A stretch of 6,043 bases of DNA from Campylobacter sp. (GCA_021203945.1 JAJQAF010000105.1:1-6043), one strand, 5' to 3'. Numbered from the stretch's first letter, positions 1 through 5,898 are shown. Notes: generated from the sequence alone by a model not told the origin. Made by a program: numbers and translations.

Positions 1-2067
1 AAGCGAAGCATCGGCTTTACTCCAGTCCTGCGTCTTTCGAGCGTCATCAACGGCGCTAAAATAATCTCTCATCATTCCAAGACCGACGTTTGACTCTTCG
101 GGAGCAAAATACATCATCGCGGATGCCGGCGAATACCATGAATTTGAAGGATCGTCTTGCTTAGGGAAAATTTTAAATATCTCGCCTATAAAAATCATAT
201 AAAAAACATTCAATCTCTCGTCTATTTTTATAACGTCTTTATCAAAAGTACCGCGAGAACCCGGGTGTTTGCGATTTGCCACTTCCGCAAATTTCGTGAG
301 TTTATACTCGCTTCCGCCGTCTTTGCCGACCTTGAAAAAGTCGTTAAAACTTGCGTATTTTGCGTTTTCATCCACTCCTATATCTTTTTTAAGCTCCTTA
401 CTAAATCCCAATGATATAAGCGGCTCGTTTCTCCAAAAATCAGGGCTTACCATCATAGATAACATAGCTTGATTAGAATTCAAAGAACCGACACTATCTC
501 CTCTATGAACCTTATTTAAAACTTCTTTGCTTAAGGTATCAAAAGGTTTTGTTCTGCCGTCAGGGCTTTGCACTAAAAGTTTTGAAAGCTTTTGCGCATG
601 CTCCGCACTTATTTGCGGTAAAAAGTCACTTGCGCTTACTTCGTTTACGTCAAATACAAAAAATATCGCTATAAAAAATGCGGCAATTTTTTTAGCGGCT
701 TCGGTATCTATAAGTTTTGCAAGCTTTCTAAAGCGGCTCCCCGGATTTAACACGTTTAGCAAAAAGCCTATACCAAGCAACAAATAACCGATATACGTTG
801 GAATTTTACCGGGGTCGTTATTTACGGAAAGCACGGTGCCGCGCTCATCAACATCGTATGAGCTTTGAAAAAACCTATATCCGTCATAATCCAATACGTG
901 ATTCATATAAATTCTATAATCAAAGCTAGGTTCTTCGGCGTTATCTTTTACGACGACTTCGCTGGCATAGCCCCTAGGTGAATTTGATCCGGCAAAACGC
1001 TTAAGCTCAAAGTCTTTTAAAAACAAGCTAAAAGGTAATTTGATCTGTTGCGGACCCCAAGACGCGATAAATTGCCGTTCGCCTAAATTTGTTCTCGCAG
1101 GCTCTATGAGATTATAAAATAAGGTCATATTTTTACTCTCACCCTTATAGTTTAGCTGCGCTATCAACGCGTCAAATTCGCCGTTTTGCGTAGATACAAG
1201 CTTTCTTGTCGCGCTAGCGGAAACTAATTGAGGCGCAAAATTTATACCATTTACGGTGTATAAGCTCATTGCGGTAAAATCATTAACACTTCCTGCTTCC
1301 ATATCTATTTTAGCACTATCAACCATTGAAAATTTTGAGATCGTTTGATTGGAAGTTATACTAAATTTTCCGTCCTTAAGCTCAAATAATACATAATCCC
1401 GATTGTTTTTGGGCATTGTATTAAACAAAAAAGAAAGATTGCCGACAGAAATTTCCTCACCTTCAAGCAAATAAGCCTCTTCTCTATCTCTTTCATCGGA
1501 TATTACAAGATCTATCACCGGTTTTCCGTTTGCGTCATCTACAAATTTATAAGCCGCCTTTGGTATATACTCTACAAATTTTAATTGGGCATTTCCGTCC
1601 GGGAGCTTAAGGTTTATGTTAAAACCCTCTTTGTTTATATTTTCAATCCCTCTGGGAATAGAAACCGAGATCTCGTTTTCATTTACCGGCGCGGAAAAAT
1701 TTATATAAGACCCCTTTGTCGTTACGATATTTGTTTCCGTATTTTCACGTATATGCATATTGCCTTCAAAACCAAAATATCTAGTGATGCCCGCACCGAT
1801 CAAAATAACCAAAAAGCCTACGTGAAAAAGCAAAGAAGGAAGTTTTTTGACGTTTATAAGCTTATATCTAAAAATATTATAAGCTAAATTTATACCAAGC
1901 AGCACTTGAACAAGCGCAAACCAACTAGCGCCATAAACATATGCCCATGCCAATTCCGTGCTAGTTTTACTCTCTATTATTGTTGCCGCACCGCTTGCTA
2001 TCGCAAATATGATCATTAAAATTAAGGCAGAAGCCATACTAAAAAATAGTGATTTTACGCCAAACAT
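1..2067 (-). CDS. ccsBA: CcsBA: fused ResB-CcsA cytochrome c synthetase, C-terminal part cut off by window edge
   Basis: The reading frame is open from an ATG at 2067 to base 1 (689 residues, no stop), so the 3' end is outside the window. It encodes an inner-membrane system II protein that carries haem outward and joins it to CXXCH motifs of periplasmic apocytochromes. Visible are three N-terminal membrane segments (about residues 10-28, 47-66 and 78-95), the third with His82 in SLLFHVGFLVILIG. This matches the TM3 haem-ligand histidine of family members (H83 in Helicobacter hepaticus CcsBA, from memory). A long periplasmic ResB region follows, ending in HVLDYDGYRFFQSSYD (390-405), then membrane segments near 424-440 and 458-474 and a PDGRTKPFDT motif (502-511) at the start of the CcsA half. 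The WWD haem-handling motif and the remaining histidines should lie beyond the window. The start is supported by AAGGAAG about 6 bases upstream. It lies 27 bases after the cytochrome c gene, so co-transcription is likely. Epsilonproteobacteria can carry several CcsBA paralogues; which one this is cannot be told. Confidence 0.93.
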   Translation of the reverse strand, partial: MFGVKSLFFSMASALILMIIFAIASGAATIIESKTSTELAWAYVYGASWFALVQVLLGINLAYNIFRYKLINVKKLPSLLFHVGFLVILIGAGITRYFGFEGNMHIRENTETNIVTTKGSYINFSAPVNENEISVSIPRGIENINKEGFNINLKLPDGNAQLKFVEYIPKAAYKFVDDANGKPVIDLVISDERDREEAYLLEGEEISVGNLSFLFNTMPKNNRDYVLFELKDGKFSITSNQTISKFSMVDSAKIDMEAGSVNDFTAMSLYTVNGINFAPQLVSASATRKLVSTQNGEFDALIAQLNYKGESKNMTLFYNLIEPARTNLGERQFIASWGPQQIKLPFSLFLKDFELKRFAGSNSPRGYASEVVVKDNAEEPSFDYRIYMNHVLDYDGYRFFQSSYDVDERGTVLSVNNDPGKIPTYIGYLLLGIGFLLNVLNPGSRFRKLAKLIDTEAAKKIAAFFIAIFFVFDVNEVSASDFLPQISAEHAQKLSKLLVQSPDGRTKPFDTLSKEVLNKVHRGDSVGSLNSNQAMLSMMVSPDFWRNEPLISLGFSKELKKDIGVDENAKYASFNDFFKVGKDGGSEYKLTKFAEVANRKHPGSRGTFDKDVIKIDERLNVFYMIFIGEIFKIFPKQDDPSNSWYSPASAMMYFAPEESNVGLGMMRDYFSAVDDARKTQDWSKADASL

Positions 2068-2094
2068 TCTTACTTCCTTATCATCTTAGTATAA

Positions 2095-2652
2095 CTATCT
2101 TAAATAACTACCTTGTTTTTTCTCGGTAGATACGGGCTTATTTTCTTGATCGTCCTGCTCAACAAAAGCATCTTTACCCTTCAAGTAAGCCAAGATAGCT
2201 CCCAGATCGTTATTAGTCGTTATTTTAGCTTGATTTTGCATTATAAGCTTACCGTTGCCGCCGAACGACATATCGCTTCTATATGATATTATGCTGTCTT
2301 CAATATCTTGAGCGTTCATATCTTTTAATGGTGTAGCGCCGTAAGGTCTTTTATCCGCGTTTTCACCGTGACAGCTTTTGCATTGTTTCTCATAAAGCTC
2401 TTTACCGAGCGAAACGCTATATCTGCCTTTTCTATCAACGCCGAATTTTAAAATTCTATTATCTTTATATTTTCTAGGATCTTCATCTATAAAAACTTGA
2501 ATTTTTTCATTTCTTTCATTAGCCTGTTTTGTTGCGGTCTCTGCAAGTTCTTTACCAAAATCGCCGTAAGCCTGTATATAATATACTTGTGAAGCACCAA
2601 ATAAACTTGCCGCAAAAAGACACGCCAAAAAAGAAATTTTAAAAATTTTCAT
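2095..2652 (-). CDS. Periplasmic monohaem class I cytochrome c
   Basis: The 185-residue protein has a signal peptide (hydrophobic residues 6-19, likely cleaved near Ala20) and a single haem-attachment motif CKSCH at 91-95, so it is a periplasmic electron carrier matured by CcsBA. His95 is the proximal ligand. Met138 in KLIMQNQAKIT is the best distal ligand, because it precedes the final helix (NNDLGAILAYLKG, 147-159) as in c553-type domains; Met128 is the alternative. The haem domain spans roughly 80-160. Residues 21-80 form a charged extension not accounted for by a cytochrome fold, and the tail from 161 is polar. AAGGAAAC lies just before the ATG. The redox partner cannot be inferred; a terminal oxidase, cytochrome c peroxidase or another reductase is possible. 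The next gene, 27 bases on, is ccsBA, which fits an operon of a cytochrome with its maturation factor. Confidence 0.9.
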   Translation of the reverse strand: MKIFKISFLACLFAASLFGASQVYYIQAYGDFGKELAETATKQANERNEKIQVFIDEDPRKYKDNRILKFGVDRKGRYSVSLGKELYEKQCKSCHGENADKRPYGATPLKDMNAQDIEDSIISYRSDMSFGGNGKLIMQNQAKITTNNDLGAILAYLKGKDAFVEQDDQENKPVSTEKKQGSYLR

Positions 2653-2684
2653 AAGTTTCCTTAAAATTTTGCTCTAAATTTAAA

Positions 2685-2715
2685 AATCCCAAATCGGAAA
2701 TACCGACTTGGGATT
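2685..2715 (-). terminator. Rho-independent terminator of the porin gene
   Basis: A 13-base stem (2703-2715 with 2685-2697, one non-Watson-Crick pair) closes a 5-base loop and on the minus strand runs into a T-rich tail (TTTAAATTT). It starts 33 bases after the porin stop codon. The long GC-containing stem and the tail make it a convincing intrinsic terminator for an abundant transcript. Confidence 0.85.
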
Positions 2716-2721
2716 ATAGCA
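2713..2721 (-). promoter_or_regulatory. Extended -10 promoter candidate for the cytochrome c-ccsBA operon
   Basis: The minus strand reads TGCTATAAT, a perfect extended -10 box, 61 bases upstream of the cytochrome c ATG. The DNA before it is T-rich, as in Campylobacter sigma-70 promoters, which lack a conserved -35. The predicted start near 2707 lies inside the 5' arm of the porin terminator hairpin, so the two elements overlap. Confidence 0.6.
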
Positions 2722-2748
2722 TAAGTTGATTAAACTAAACTGGATAAA

Positions 2749-3942
2749 TTAGAATGAGTATTTAGCCTCAAATCTTAACTCGTCTTGCTTTGCTTTATCT
2801 CCATCGTATTTTTTTGTCTGAAATGCATAATATGAGCTAAATTCAAGCTTTTTACTATATTGATAAGCAAGTCTAGGAGTAATCTCTTCATACTTTATTT
2901 TAGTCGGGGTTTTAACATTACCTCTTAGATATTCAACGCCTACAAAGAATTTATCGTAAGTATATCCGAGTGCTCCATATACAAAATTTGCTTTACCTGC
3001 CGCCAATGTATGATCAAGCGTTAGCTCTCCAATATCAATCAACTGTCCTTGATCCTCAAAACTAAATGAAGTAACGCCGTGATCTTTTGCTTTCCAGCCC
3101 ATATAACCTACTTTAAAATCAACACCGAACAGTGCTGTAGTAAGCTCACCTGCATAGAAATTACCGTCGTTATAGTCTGGAATTATTGCACGACCTTTAA
3201 CGTCGCTATCAACATTACTATTTACATAATTGATTCTAGCACCGATAGCTACATCTTCCGTTATATCAAAATTAGCATCAACGTCAACGGCAAGCAAATC
3301 GGCTAAATTCGTAAGGCTTGCATACCATAGTTGAAAGTTGATCGGATCATAAGAGCCCGCGATGCCTGCGGCATAAAGATTGCCGGCGTTAAAGCTACCA
3401 TAAGTATGGTTTTCATGTAAAGCACCGTCCGATTCGACATCGTTTTCTTCAAGAGCGTCAAAAGCAACGGCGGTAAGAGTTAAGCCTTCGATATCTTGAT
3501 TTACTATTCTAATACCAGTGCCCACTTGATCATCGTCAAAATAAGTGGCGGTATATTGCTTACCTGCAGTTATCGTAGTATTGCCGATTGTGTATCCTAG
3601 ATAAAACTGATGAACTGCAAACTTATCTGTCGTATCCGTTTTGTCTGTAGTATTGGCATTTTTATTGCCTGAGTCGTCGCTTGCATTATATCTTAGACCT
3701 ATAACGCCAAAAAAGTTATCGTCGATAGCAGCTTTAAAATTTGTTATAAATTTAAAGTTATGCGTAGCGGAAGAGTCTTTTTGCGAAACCGCTCCATGCT
3801 CTTTATCATTTGTATATCTATACCTTGCAAATCCCGAAAGATCTACGTTTTTTATAGCTTCTTCAAGCGGAGTAGCTGAAGCTACGCTTGAAAAAGCACC
3901 TAAAGCAACCAAAGCAGCTAAACTAATCTTTGTTAGTTTCAT
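2749..3942 (-). CDS. porA: Major outer membrane porin (MOMP/PorA family)
   Basis: The product is a trimer-forming beta-barrel general porin, the dominant outer membrane channel and surface antigen of Campylobacter. The 397-residue protein starts with a signal peptide (MKLTKISLAALVALGAFSSV, cleavage after ASA at 21-23). The mature N-terminus TPLEEAIKNVDLSG followed by RYRY closely matches C. jejuni MOMP (TPLEEAIKDVDVSG, from memory). Other family-like stretches are AGKQ (126-129), VGTGIRIVNQDIEGLTL (140-156) and EDQG (296-299). Alternating strand patterns run throughout and the chain ends in Phe397, the usual outer membrane assembly signal. Length is slightly below the C. jejuni protein (about 424). 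The frame is open to an ATG at 3975, but I choose 3942 because AAAAGGAG lies 5 bases before it and the signal peptide begins there; the upstream ATG also overlaps the -10 box. It appears to be monocistronic, with its own promoter and terminator. The variable loops, such as 85-107 and 163-186, would be surface exposed. Confidence 0.93.
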   Translation of the reverse strand: MKLTKISLAALVALGAFSSVASATPLEEAIKNVDLSGFARYRYTNDKEHGAVSQKDSSATHNFKFITNFKAAIDDNFFGVIGLRYNASDDSGNKNANTTDKTDTTDKFAVHQFYLGYTIGNTTITAGKQYTATYFDDDQVGTGIRIVNQDIEGLTLTAVAFDALEENDVESDGALHENHTYGSFNAGNLYAAGIAGSYDPINFQLWYASLTNLADLLAVDVDANFDITEDVAIGARINYVNSNVDSDVKGRAIIPDYNDGNFYAGELTTALFGVDFKVGYMGWKAKDHGVTSFSFEDQGQLIDIGELTLDHTLAAGKANFVYGALGYTYDKFFVGVEYLRGNVKTPTKIKYEEITPRLAYQYSKKLEFSSYYAFQTKKYDGDKAKQDELRFEAKYSF

Positions 3943-3947
3943 TTTTT

Positions 3948-3955
3948 CTCCTTTT
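3948..3955 (-). promoter_or_regulatory. Porin ribosome-binding site that decides the start
   Basis: AAAAGGAG on the minus strand lies 5 bases before the ATG at 3942. The upstream in-frame ATG at 3975 has no comparable site. Eleven bases spanning this site (3948-3958) are perfectly complementary to a possible small RNA encoded about 140 bases upstream. Confidence 0.85.
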
Positions 3956-3973
3956 AAGAAATTGTGTAGGGGC

Positions 3974-3979
3974 ATTATA
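3974..3979 (-). promoter_or_regulatory. Porin promoter, -10 box
   Basis: TATAAT on the minus strand, in the context CATATATTATAATG, gives a predicted start near 3967 and a leader of about 25 bases. Upstream lie T-runs (around 4002-4030) with a roughly helical period, the usual Campylobacter sigma-70 arrangement in place of a -35 box. A strong promoter fits a highly expressed porin. Confidence 0.75.
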
Positions 3980-4031
3980 ATATATGAAATTTAATTTTGA
4001 GCTTAAAAAAATAATAAATTTAAAAAAATTA

Positions 4032-4049
4032 TTACCGATCATTTACCGA
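4032..4049 (-). repeat. TCGGTAA direct repeat, 11-bp phase, upstream of porin promoter
   Basis: TCGGTAA occurs twice on the minus strand (4043-4049 and 4032-4038), start to start 11 bp, about one helical turn, and 65-82 bases upstream of the predicted porin start. Tandem half-sites on one face of the helix are typical of response-regulator binding sites, but no regulator can be named from this sequence. Confidence 0.35.
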
Positions 4050-4059
4050 AAGACGCTGA

Positions 4060-4121
4060 AAAAAGAAAGAAAGGGGCGAAATACATCAGCCCCTTAAAAG
4101 GAGTTCTAGTTTTGATTGCTT
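4060..4121 (-). ncRNA. Possible short RNA (about 60 nt) between lipoprotein and porin
   Basis: A TATAAT box at 4128-4133 on the minus strand is followed 7 bases later by an A (4121) suited to initiation. The next 60 or so bases hold no open frame and end in the GC-rich hairpin plus T-run at 4095-4060. Promoter, short non-coding body and intrinsic terminator together look like a small-RNA unit. The body contains CTCCTTTTAAG, fully complementary to the porin ribosome-binding region. Against this, TATAAT is common in AT-rich DNA and the terminator is already explained by the lipoprotein gene. Confidence 0.3.
4071..4095 (-). terminator. Rho-independent terminator downstream of the lipoprotein gene
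   Basis: A perfect 7-bp GC-rich stem (AAGGGGC/GCCCCTT on the minus strand) closes an 11-base loop and is followed by a T-rich run (TTTCTTTCTTTTTTC). It lies 64 bases beyond the lipoprotein stop. It would end the lipoprotein transcript and would also form the 3' end of the possible small RNA starting near 4121. Confidence 0.75.
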
Positions 4122-4127
4122 GAGAGA

Positions 4128-4133
4128 ATTATA
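4128..4133 (-). promoter_or_regulatory. Possible -10 box of the short RNA
   Basis: TATAAT on the minus strand in the context CTATTATAATTC, 27 bases downstream of the lipoprotein stop codon and upstream of its terminator. No protein-coding frame follows before the terminator. It has no TG extension, so this is a weaker candidate than the dps and cytochrome promoters. Confidence 0.35.
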
Positions 4134-4159
4134 ATAGATATGGGTAAATCAACGGATAA

Positions 4160-4594
4160 TCAAAAGGTTATTTTTTCTTCTTTTGGAATTTCAATATTTG
4201 TCTTTATATTCTTTTTCTTCATAATGACCGTATTTTGCGGCTTTTTAATACCGGACAACGAGCCTTTAGGGCTTCCTTCGCTAATAAGCAGCATACTTTC
4301 AAGCTGATTTCCGATAAAAGTGGCATATACAAGATCGCCTTTATCGTAAAAATATCTGTTTGAACAAAAATTTGCATTGGATAATTTTGCGTTTTTAGTA
4401 TCGGTTGCAACAATAGTATAACAGTATTTTGAATCATGATAATAAAGCTCTTTTATAAACCCTTTTATAGCGCTTTTGTAGGATTTTTGCCGAACCTGTT
4501 CCGTTTGTCTTTTTGGAGACGGGCTCTCAAAAAATGAGCATCCGCTAAAAATAAGCAAAACAAAAGCTAGTAAAATAAGATAGAATTTTGACAT
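4160..4594 (-). CDS. Small hypothetical lipoprotein
   Basis: I do not recognise the family. The 144-residue product begins with a lipoprotein signal peptide: a hydrophobic core (residues 4-16) and lipobox FSGC, with Cys19 as the lipidated residue. Residues after it (SFFESP) contain no Asp at +2, so outer-membrane sorting is plausible. The mature part has two other cysteines, Cys58 and Cys77, which could form a disulfide in the periplasm. Residues 45-105 alternate in a beta pattern (YCYTIVATD, GDLVYATFIGNQLESMLLI), suggesting a small beta-barrel or OB-like fold; this is inference only. The tail (residues 118-144) is lysine-rich and probably disordered. AGGA lies about 8 bases before the ATG, and a terminator follows. 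It appears to be a single-gene transcript. A hydrophobic frame on the opposite strand is judged a shadow. Confidence 0.78.
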   Translation of the reverse strand: MSKFYLILLAFVLLIFSGCSFFESPSPKRQTEQVRQKSYKSAIKGFIKELYYHDSKYCYTIVATDTKNAKLSNANFCSNRYFYDKGDLVYATFIGNQLESMLLISEGSPKGSLSGIKKPQNTVIMKKKNIKTNIEIPKEEKITF

Positions 4595-4617
4595 TTAGCT
4601 TCCTAAAATTTTTGAAA

Positions 4618-4623
4618 AGTATA
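4618..4623 (-). promoter_or_regulatory. Probable -10 box of the lipoprotein gene
   Basis: TATACT on the minus strand (context GTTATACTTT) lies 23 bases before the ATG and would give a leader of under 20 bases. It sits directly downstream of a perfect AT-only inverted repeat. Confidence 0.45.
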
Positions 4624-4629
4624 ACTTAC

Positions 4630-4657
4630 ATATTTAAATTTTTTGAAATTTAAATAT
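4630..4657. repeat. Perfect 12-bp AT-only inverted repeat upstream of the lipoprotein promoter
   Basis: ATATTTAAATTT and its exact reverse complement flank four bases (TTTG). The repeat ends 6 bases upstream of the probable -10 box, covering the -35 region. It could be an operator, an AT-rich UP-like element or a weak hairpin at the end of the 4725-5318 transcript; no T-run follows it on the minus strand. Low complexity makes chance a real possibility. Confidence 0.4.
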
Positions 4658-4724
4658 AAACGACGTTGAATAGCCGACTGCGATATTTATTTAACTAATT
4701 TTTAATTTATTAGCTTTGCTTGGC

Positions 4725-5318
4725 TTAAGCAGATAAATTTAGGATGTTTCCGCCTAGCTCGGCGATCTTTTTATCTATGCTTTCAAGCGTCTTGTCAATA
4801 GTGCGTTGTGAAATTTCGGGAAGTTCGCCGCCCCAAAGCTTTTGAGCGTCTTTAAAGCCTTGCAAAATTCCATCTCGTCCCGCTTGAAGCTTTTGAGTAT
4901 CATCTCCGGCGGCCGAAATAACAAAATTGGCTATTCTTTCTGCAGTATTTGTAACGCCGAAAAATCCATTGTCCCCAATTAATTCAGATGCCTCGTCTGT
5001 GTTAAGCGAAGAAATCGCTTTACCGTCGTATCCTATGGCGTCAAAATCAATACCGTTTAAAATTTCGGTCAAATTTTCAGGAATATTTTGAGTATTTTGC
5101 CCAAATAAAGAGCTTATAGAGCTTTGTGCGCTAAAATTTGAGATCGAAGAAGTAAAAGATTGTGTCTGAAACTGCAGAAAATAACTATTTGAAACGTCCT
5201 TTGCATTTACATGAGAGATAGTTTCTTGAGGCACTTTAGAACTACCGTTATTACTTGATCCTTGTAAAGCTTGCGGATTTTCTCGTTGATACAAGCCTAC
5301 GTTTTGACTGATTTGCAT
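4725..5318 (-). CDS. Conserved protein of unknown function, probable FliA (sigma-28) regulon member
   Basis: The 197-residue protein has no signal peptide or membrane segment. Residues 1-80 are rich in Ser, Gln and Asn and look disordered; residues 88-190 form a compact, mostly helical region. Distinct stretches are GFFGVTNTAERIANFV (118-133), AGRDGILQGFKDAQKLWGG (146-164) and a final helix TIDKTLESIDKKIAELGG (173-190). From memory, relatives in epsilonproteobacteria carry the name 'hydrogenase-4 component G', but nothing here resembles a hydrogenase subunit and no hydrogenase gene is nearby, so that name should not be trusted. The C-terminal region recalls DUF5610-type proteins; I am unsure. 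A sigma-28-like promoter lies just upstream, suggesting expression with late flagellar or secreted genes. AAAGGA lies 6 bases before the ATG. No clear terminator is seen after the stop. Confidence 0.8.
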   Translation of the reverse strand: MQISQNVGLYQRENPQALQGSSNNGSSKVPQETISHVNAKDVSNSYFLQFQTQSFTSSISNFSAQSSISSLFGQNTQNIPENLTEILNGIDFDAIGYDGKAISSLNTDEASELIGDNGFFGVTNTAERIANFVISAAGDDTQKLQAGRDGILQGFKDAQKLWGGELPEISQRTIDKTLESIDKKIAELGGNILNLSA

Positions 5319-5351
5319 AGATATTCCTTTAAAAATTTTATCATTCGTAAT

Positions 5352-5379
5352 AATATCGGTAAAATTAAAATTTTATTTA
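5352..5379 (-). promoter_or_regulatory. Sigma-28 (FliA)-type promoter of the 4725-5318 gene
   Basis: The minus strand reads TAAATAAA, 11 bases, then ACCGATAT. This compares with the enterobacterial FliA consensus TAAAGTTT-N11-GCCGATAA and the Campylobacter CGATWT -10 box. The predicted start near 5345 gives a leader of about 26 bases to the ATG at 5318. No sigma-54 box (TGGCAC-N5-TTGC) is present. Confidence 0.6.
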
Positions 5380-5386
5380 ATATTGT

Positions 5387-5406
5387 AGGCGAGCTAATGC
5401 CCGCCT
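5387..5406 (-). terminator. Probable hairpin terminator after dps
   Basis: An 8-bp stem (AGGCGGGC with GCTCGCCT on the minus strand, closing a 4-base ATTA loop) begins 7 bases after the dps stop. One pair is G-U only when read on the minus strand; on the plus strand it would be an A-C mismatch, which favours a role in the dps transcript. The following bases are AT-rich but lack a clean T-run, so termination may be partial. Confidence 0.55.
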
Positions 5407-5412
5407 TATAAT

Positions 5413-5847
5413 TTATTTAGAAAGCGTAGCACTAAGCATCCAAATAGCTTTTTCGTATTTTGCTATTTGATCTTGAGCATAAGTTTGAGTTGTACTATCG
5501 CCGTCGGCAAGTTCGTCCAGCTTTTTAAACTCAATCAAAAGATGTTTATAGTCGGATAAAACCGCTTCTAAAACCTCGGTAGGGGTATAACTAGCTTTTG
5601 GTTCATGTTTTATATGAGAGAGTTTATTTAACTCCTCGGCTTTAATGATAGGCTTACCTCCGAGCATAATAGCTCTTTCTGCGGTATCGTCGAAAATTTC
5701 GCTCATCTCTTCATAAGCTTTTTCGGTGTATTCATGAACGCTAAAAAATTGAATACCCTTTACATTCCAATGAAGATCGTGGAATTTAATATAAAGCGCG
5801 TTAGCGTCAGCCTGAATTACGTTTAGTTGTGAAATAACTTTTGACAT
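5413..5847 (-). CDS. dps: Dps/NapA-family iron-storage and DNA-protection protein
   Basis: The product is a 144-residue ferritin-like mini-ferritin expected to form a hollow dodecamer that oxidises Fe(II) with hydrogen peroxide, stores the iron and limits Fenton damage. Length equals that of Helicobacter pylori NapA. The ferroxidase ligands, built at the interface between subunits, are all present: His26 in LHWNVKG, His38 in FFSVHEY, and Asp53 and Glu57 in FDDTAER (NapA His25, His37, Asp52, Glu56, from memory). The C-terminal helix YAQDQIAKYEKAIWMLSATL (123-142) matches the family. No signal peptide, so cytoplasmic. AAAGGAG lies 6 bases before the ATG, a strong site, and an extended -10 promoter lies 30 bases further up. 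The gene appears to be monocistronic. Regulation by Fur or PerR is usual for this family; the inverted repeat at 5899-5943 is a candidate operator, though it does not match a standard box exactly. Confidence 0.95.
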   Translation of the reverse strand: MSKVISQLNVIQADANALYIKFHDLHWNVKGIQFFSVHEYTEKAYEEMSEIFDDTAERAIMLGGKPIIKAEELNKLSHIKHEPKASYTPTEVLEAVLSDYKHLLIEFKKLDELADGDSTTQTYAQDQIAKYEKAIWMLSATLSK

Positions 5848-5876
5848 TTTGTCTCCTTTAATTTATTTATGACGGA

Positions 5877-5885
5877 ATTATAGCA
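5877..5885 (-). promoter_or_regulatory. dps promoter, extended -10
   Basis: TGCTATAAT on the minus strand, identical to the cytochrome c candidate. The predicted start near 5870 leaves a leader of about 23 bases containing the AAAGGAG site. T-rich DNA lies upstream. Confidence 0.75.
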
Positions 5886-5898
5886 CATTTTACTTAAA

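Noticed and set aside
157..787. Three plus-strand open frames in the left part of the window.
   Set aside because: All are opposite the continuous ccsBA frame, have no good ribosome-binding sites and resemble no known protein.
1585..1887. Plus-strand open frame of about 100 codons inside ccsBA.
   Set aside because: The minus-strand ccsBA frame is continuous here and contains the conserved TM3 histidine region; the plus frame is a shadow.
3943..3975. Upstream in-frame ATG that would lengthen the porin by 11 residues.
   Set aside because: It would put MPLHNFLKGEK before a complete signal peptide, lacks a ribosome-binding site and overlaps the -10 box.
3641..3994. Plus-strand frame over the porin start.
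   Set aside because: It is antisense to the porin signal peptide and N-terminal barrel, which match the MOMP family.
4116..4307. Plus-strand frame opposite the lipoprotein gene, with a hydrophobic stretch and an AAAAGGAG about 12 bases before a TTG.
   Set aside because: It lies wholly antisense to the lysine-rich C-terminal end of the lipoprotein, whose AAA/AAG codons read as Phe on the other strand, which explains the hydrophobicity. The purine motif sits inside the terminator and small-RNA region.
4715..4729. Short palindromic sequence (TGCTT/AAGCA) at the stop of the 4725-5318 gene as a terminator.
   Set aside because: Only 5 bp, overlapping the stop codon and not followed by a T-run.
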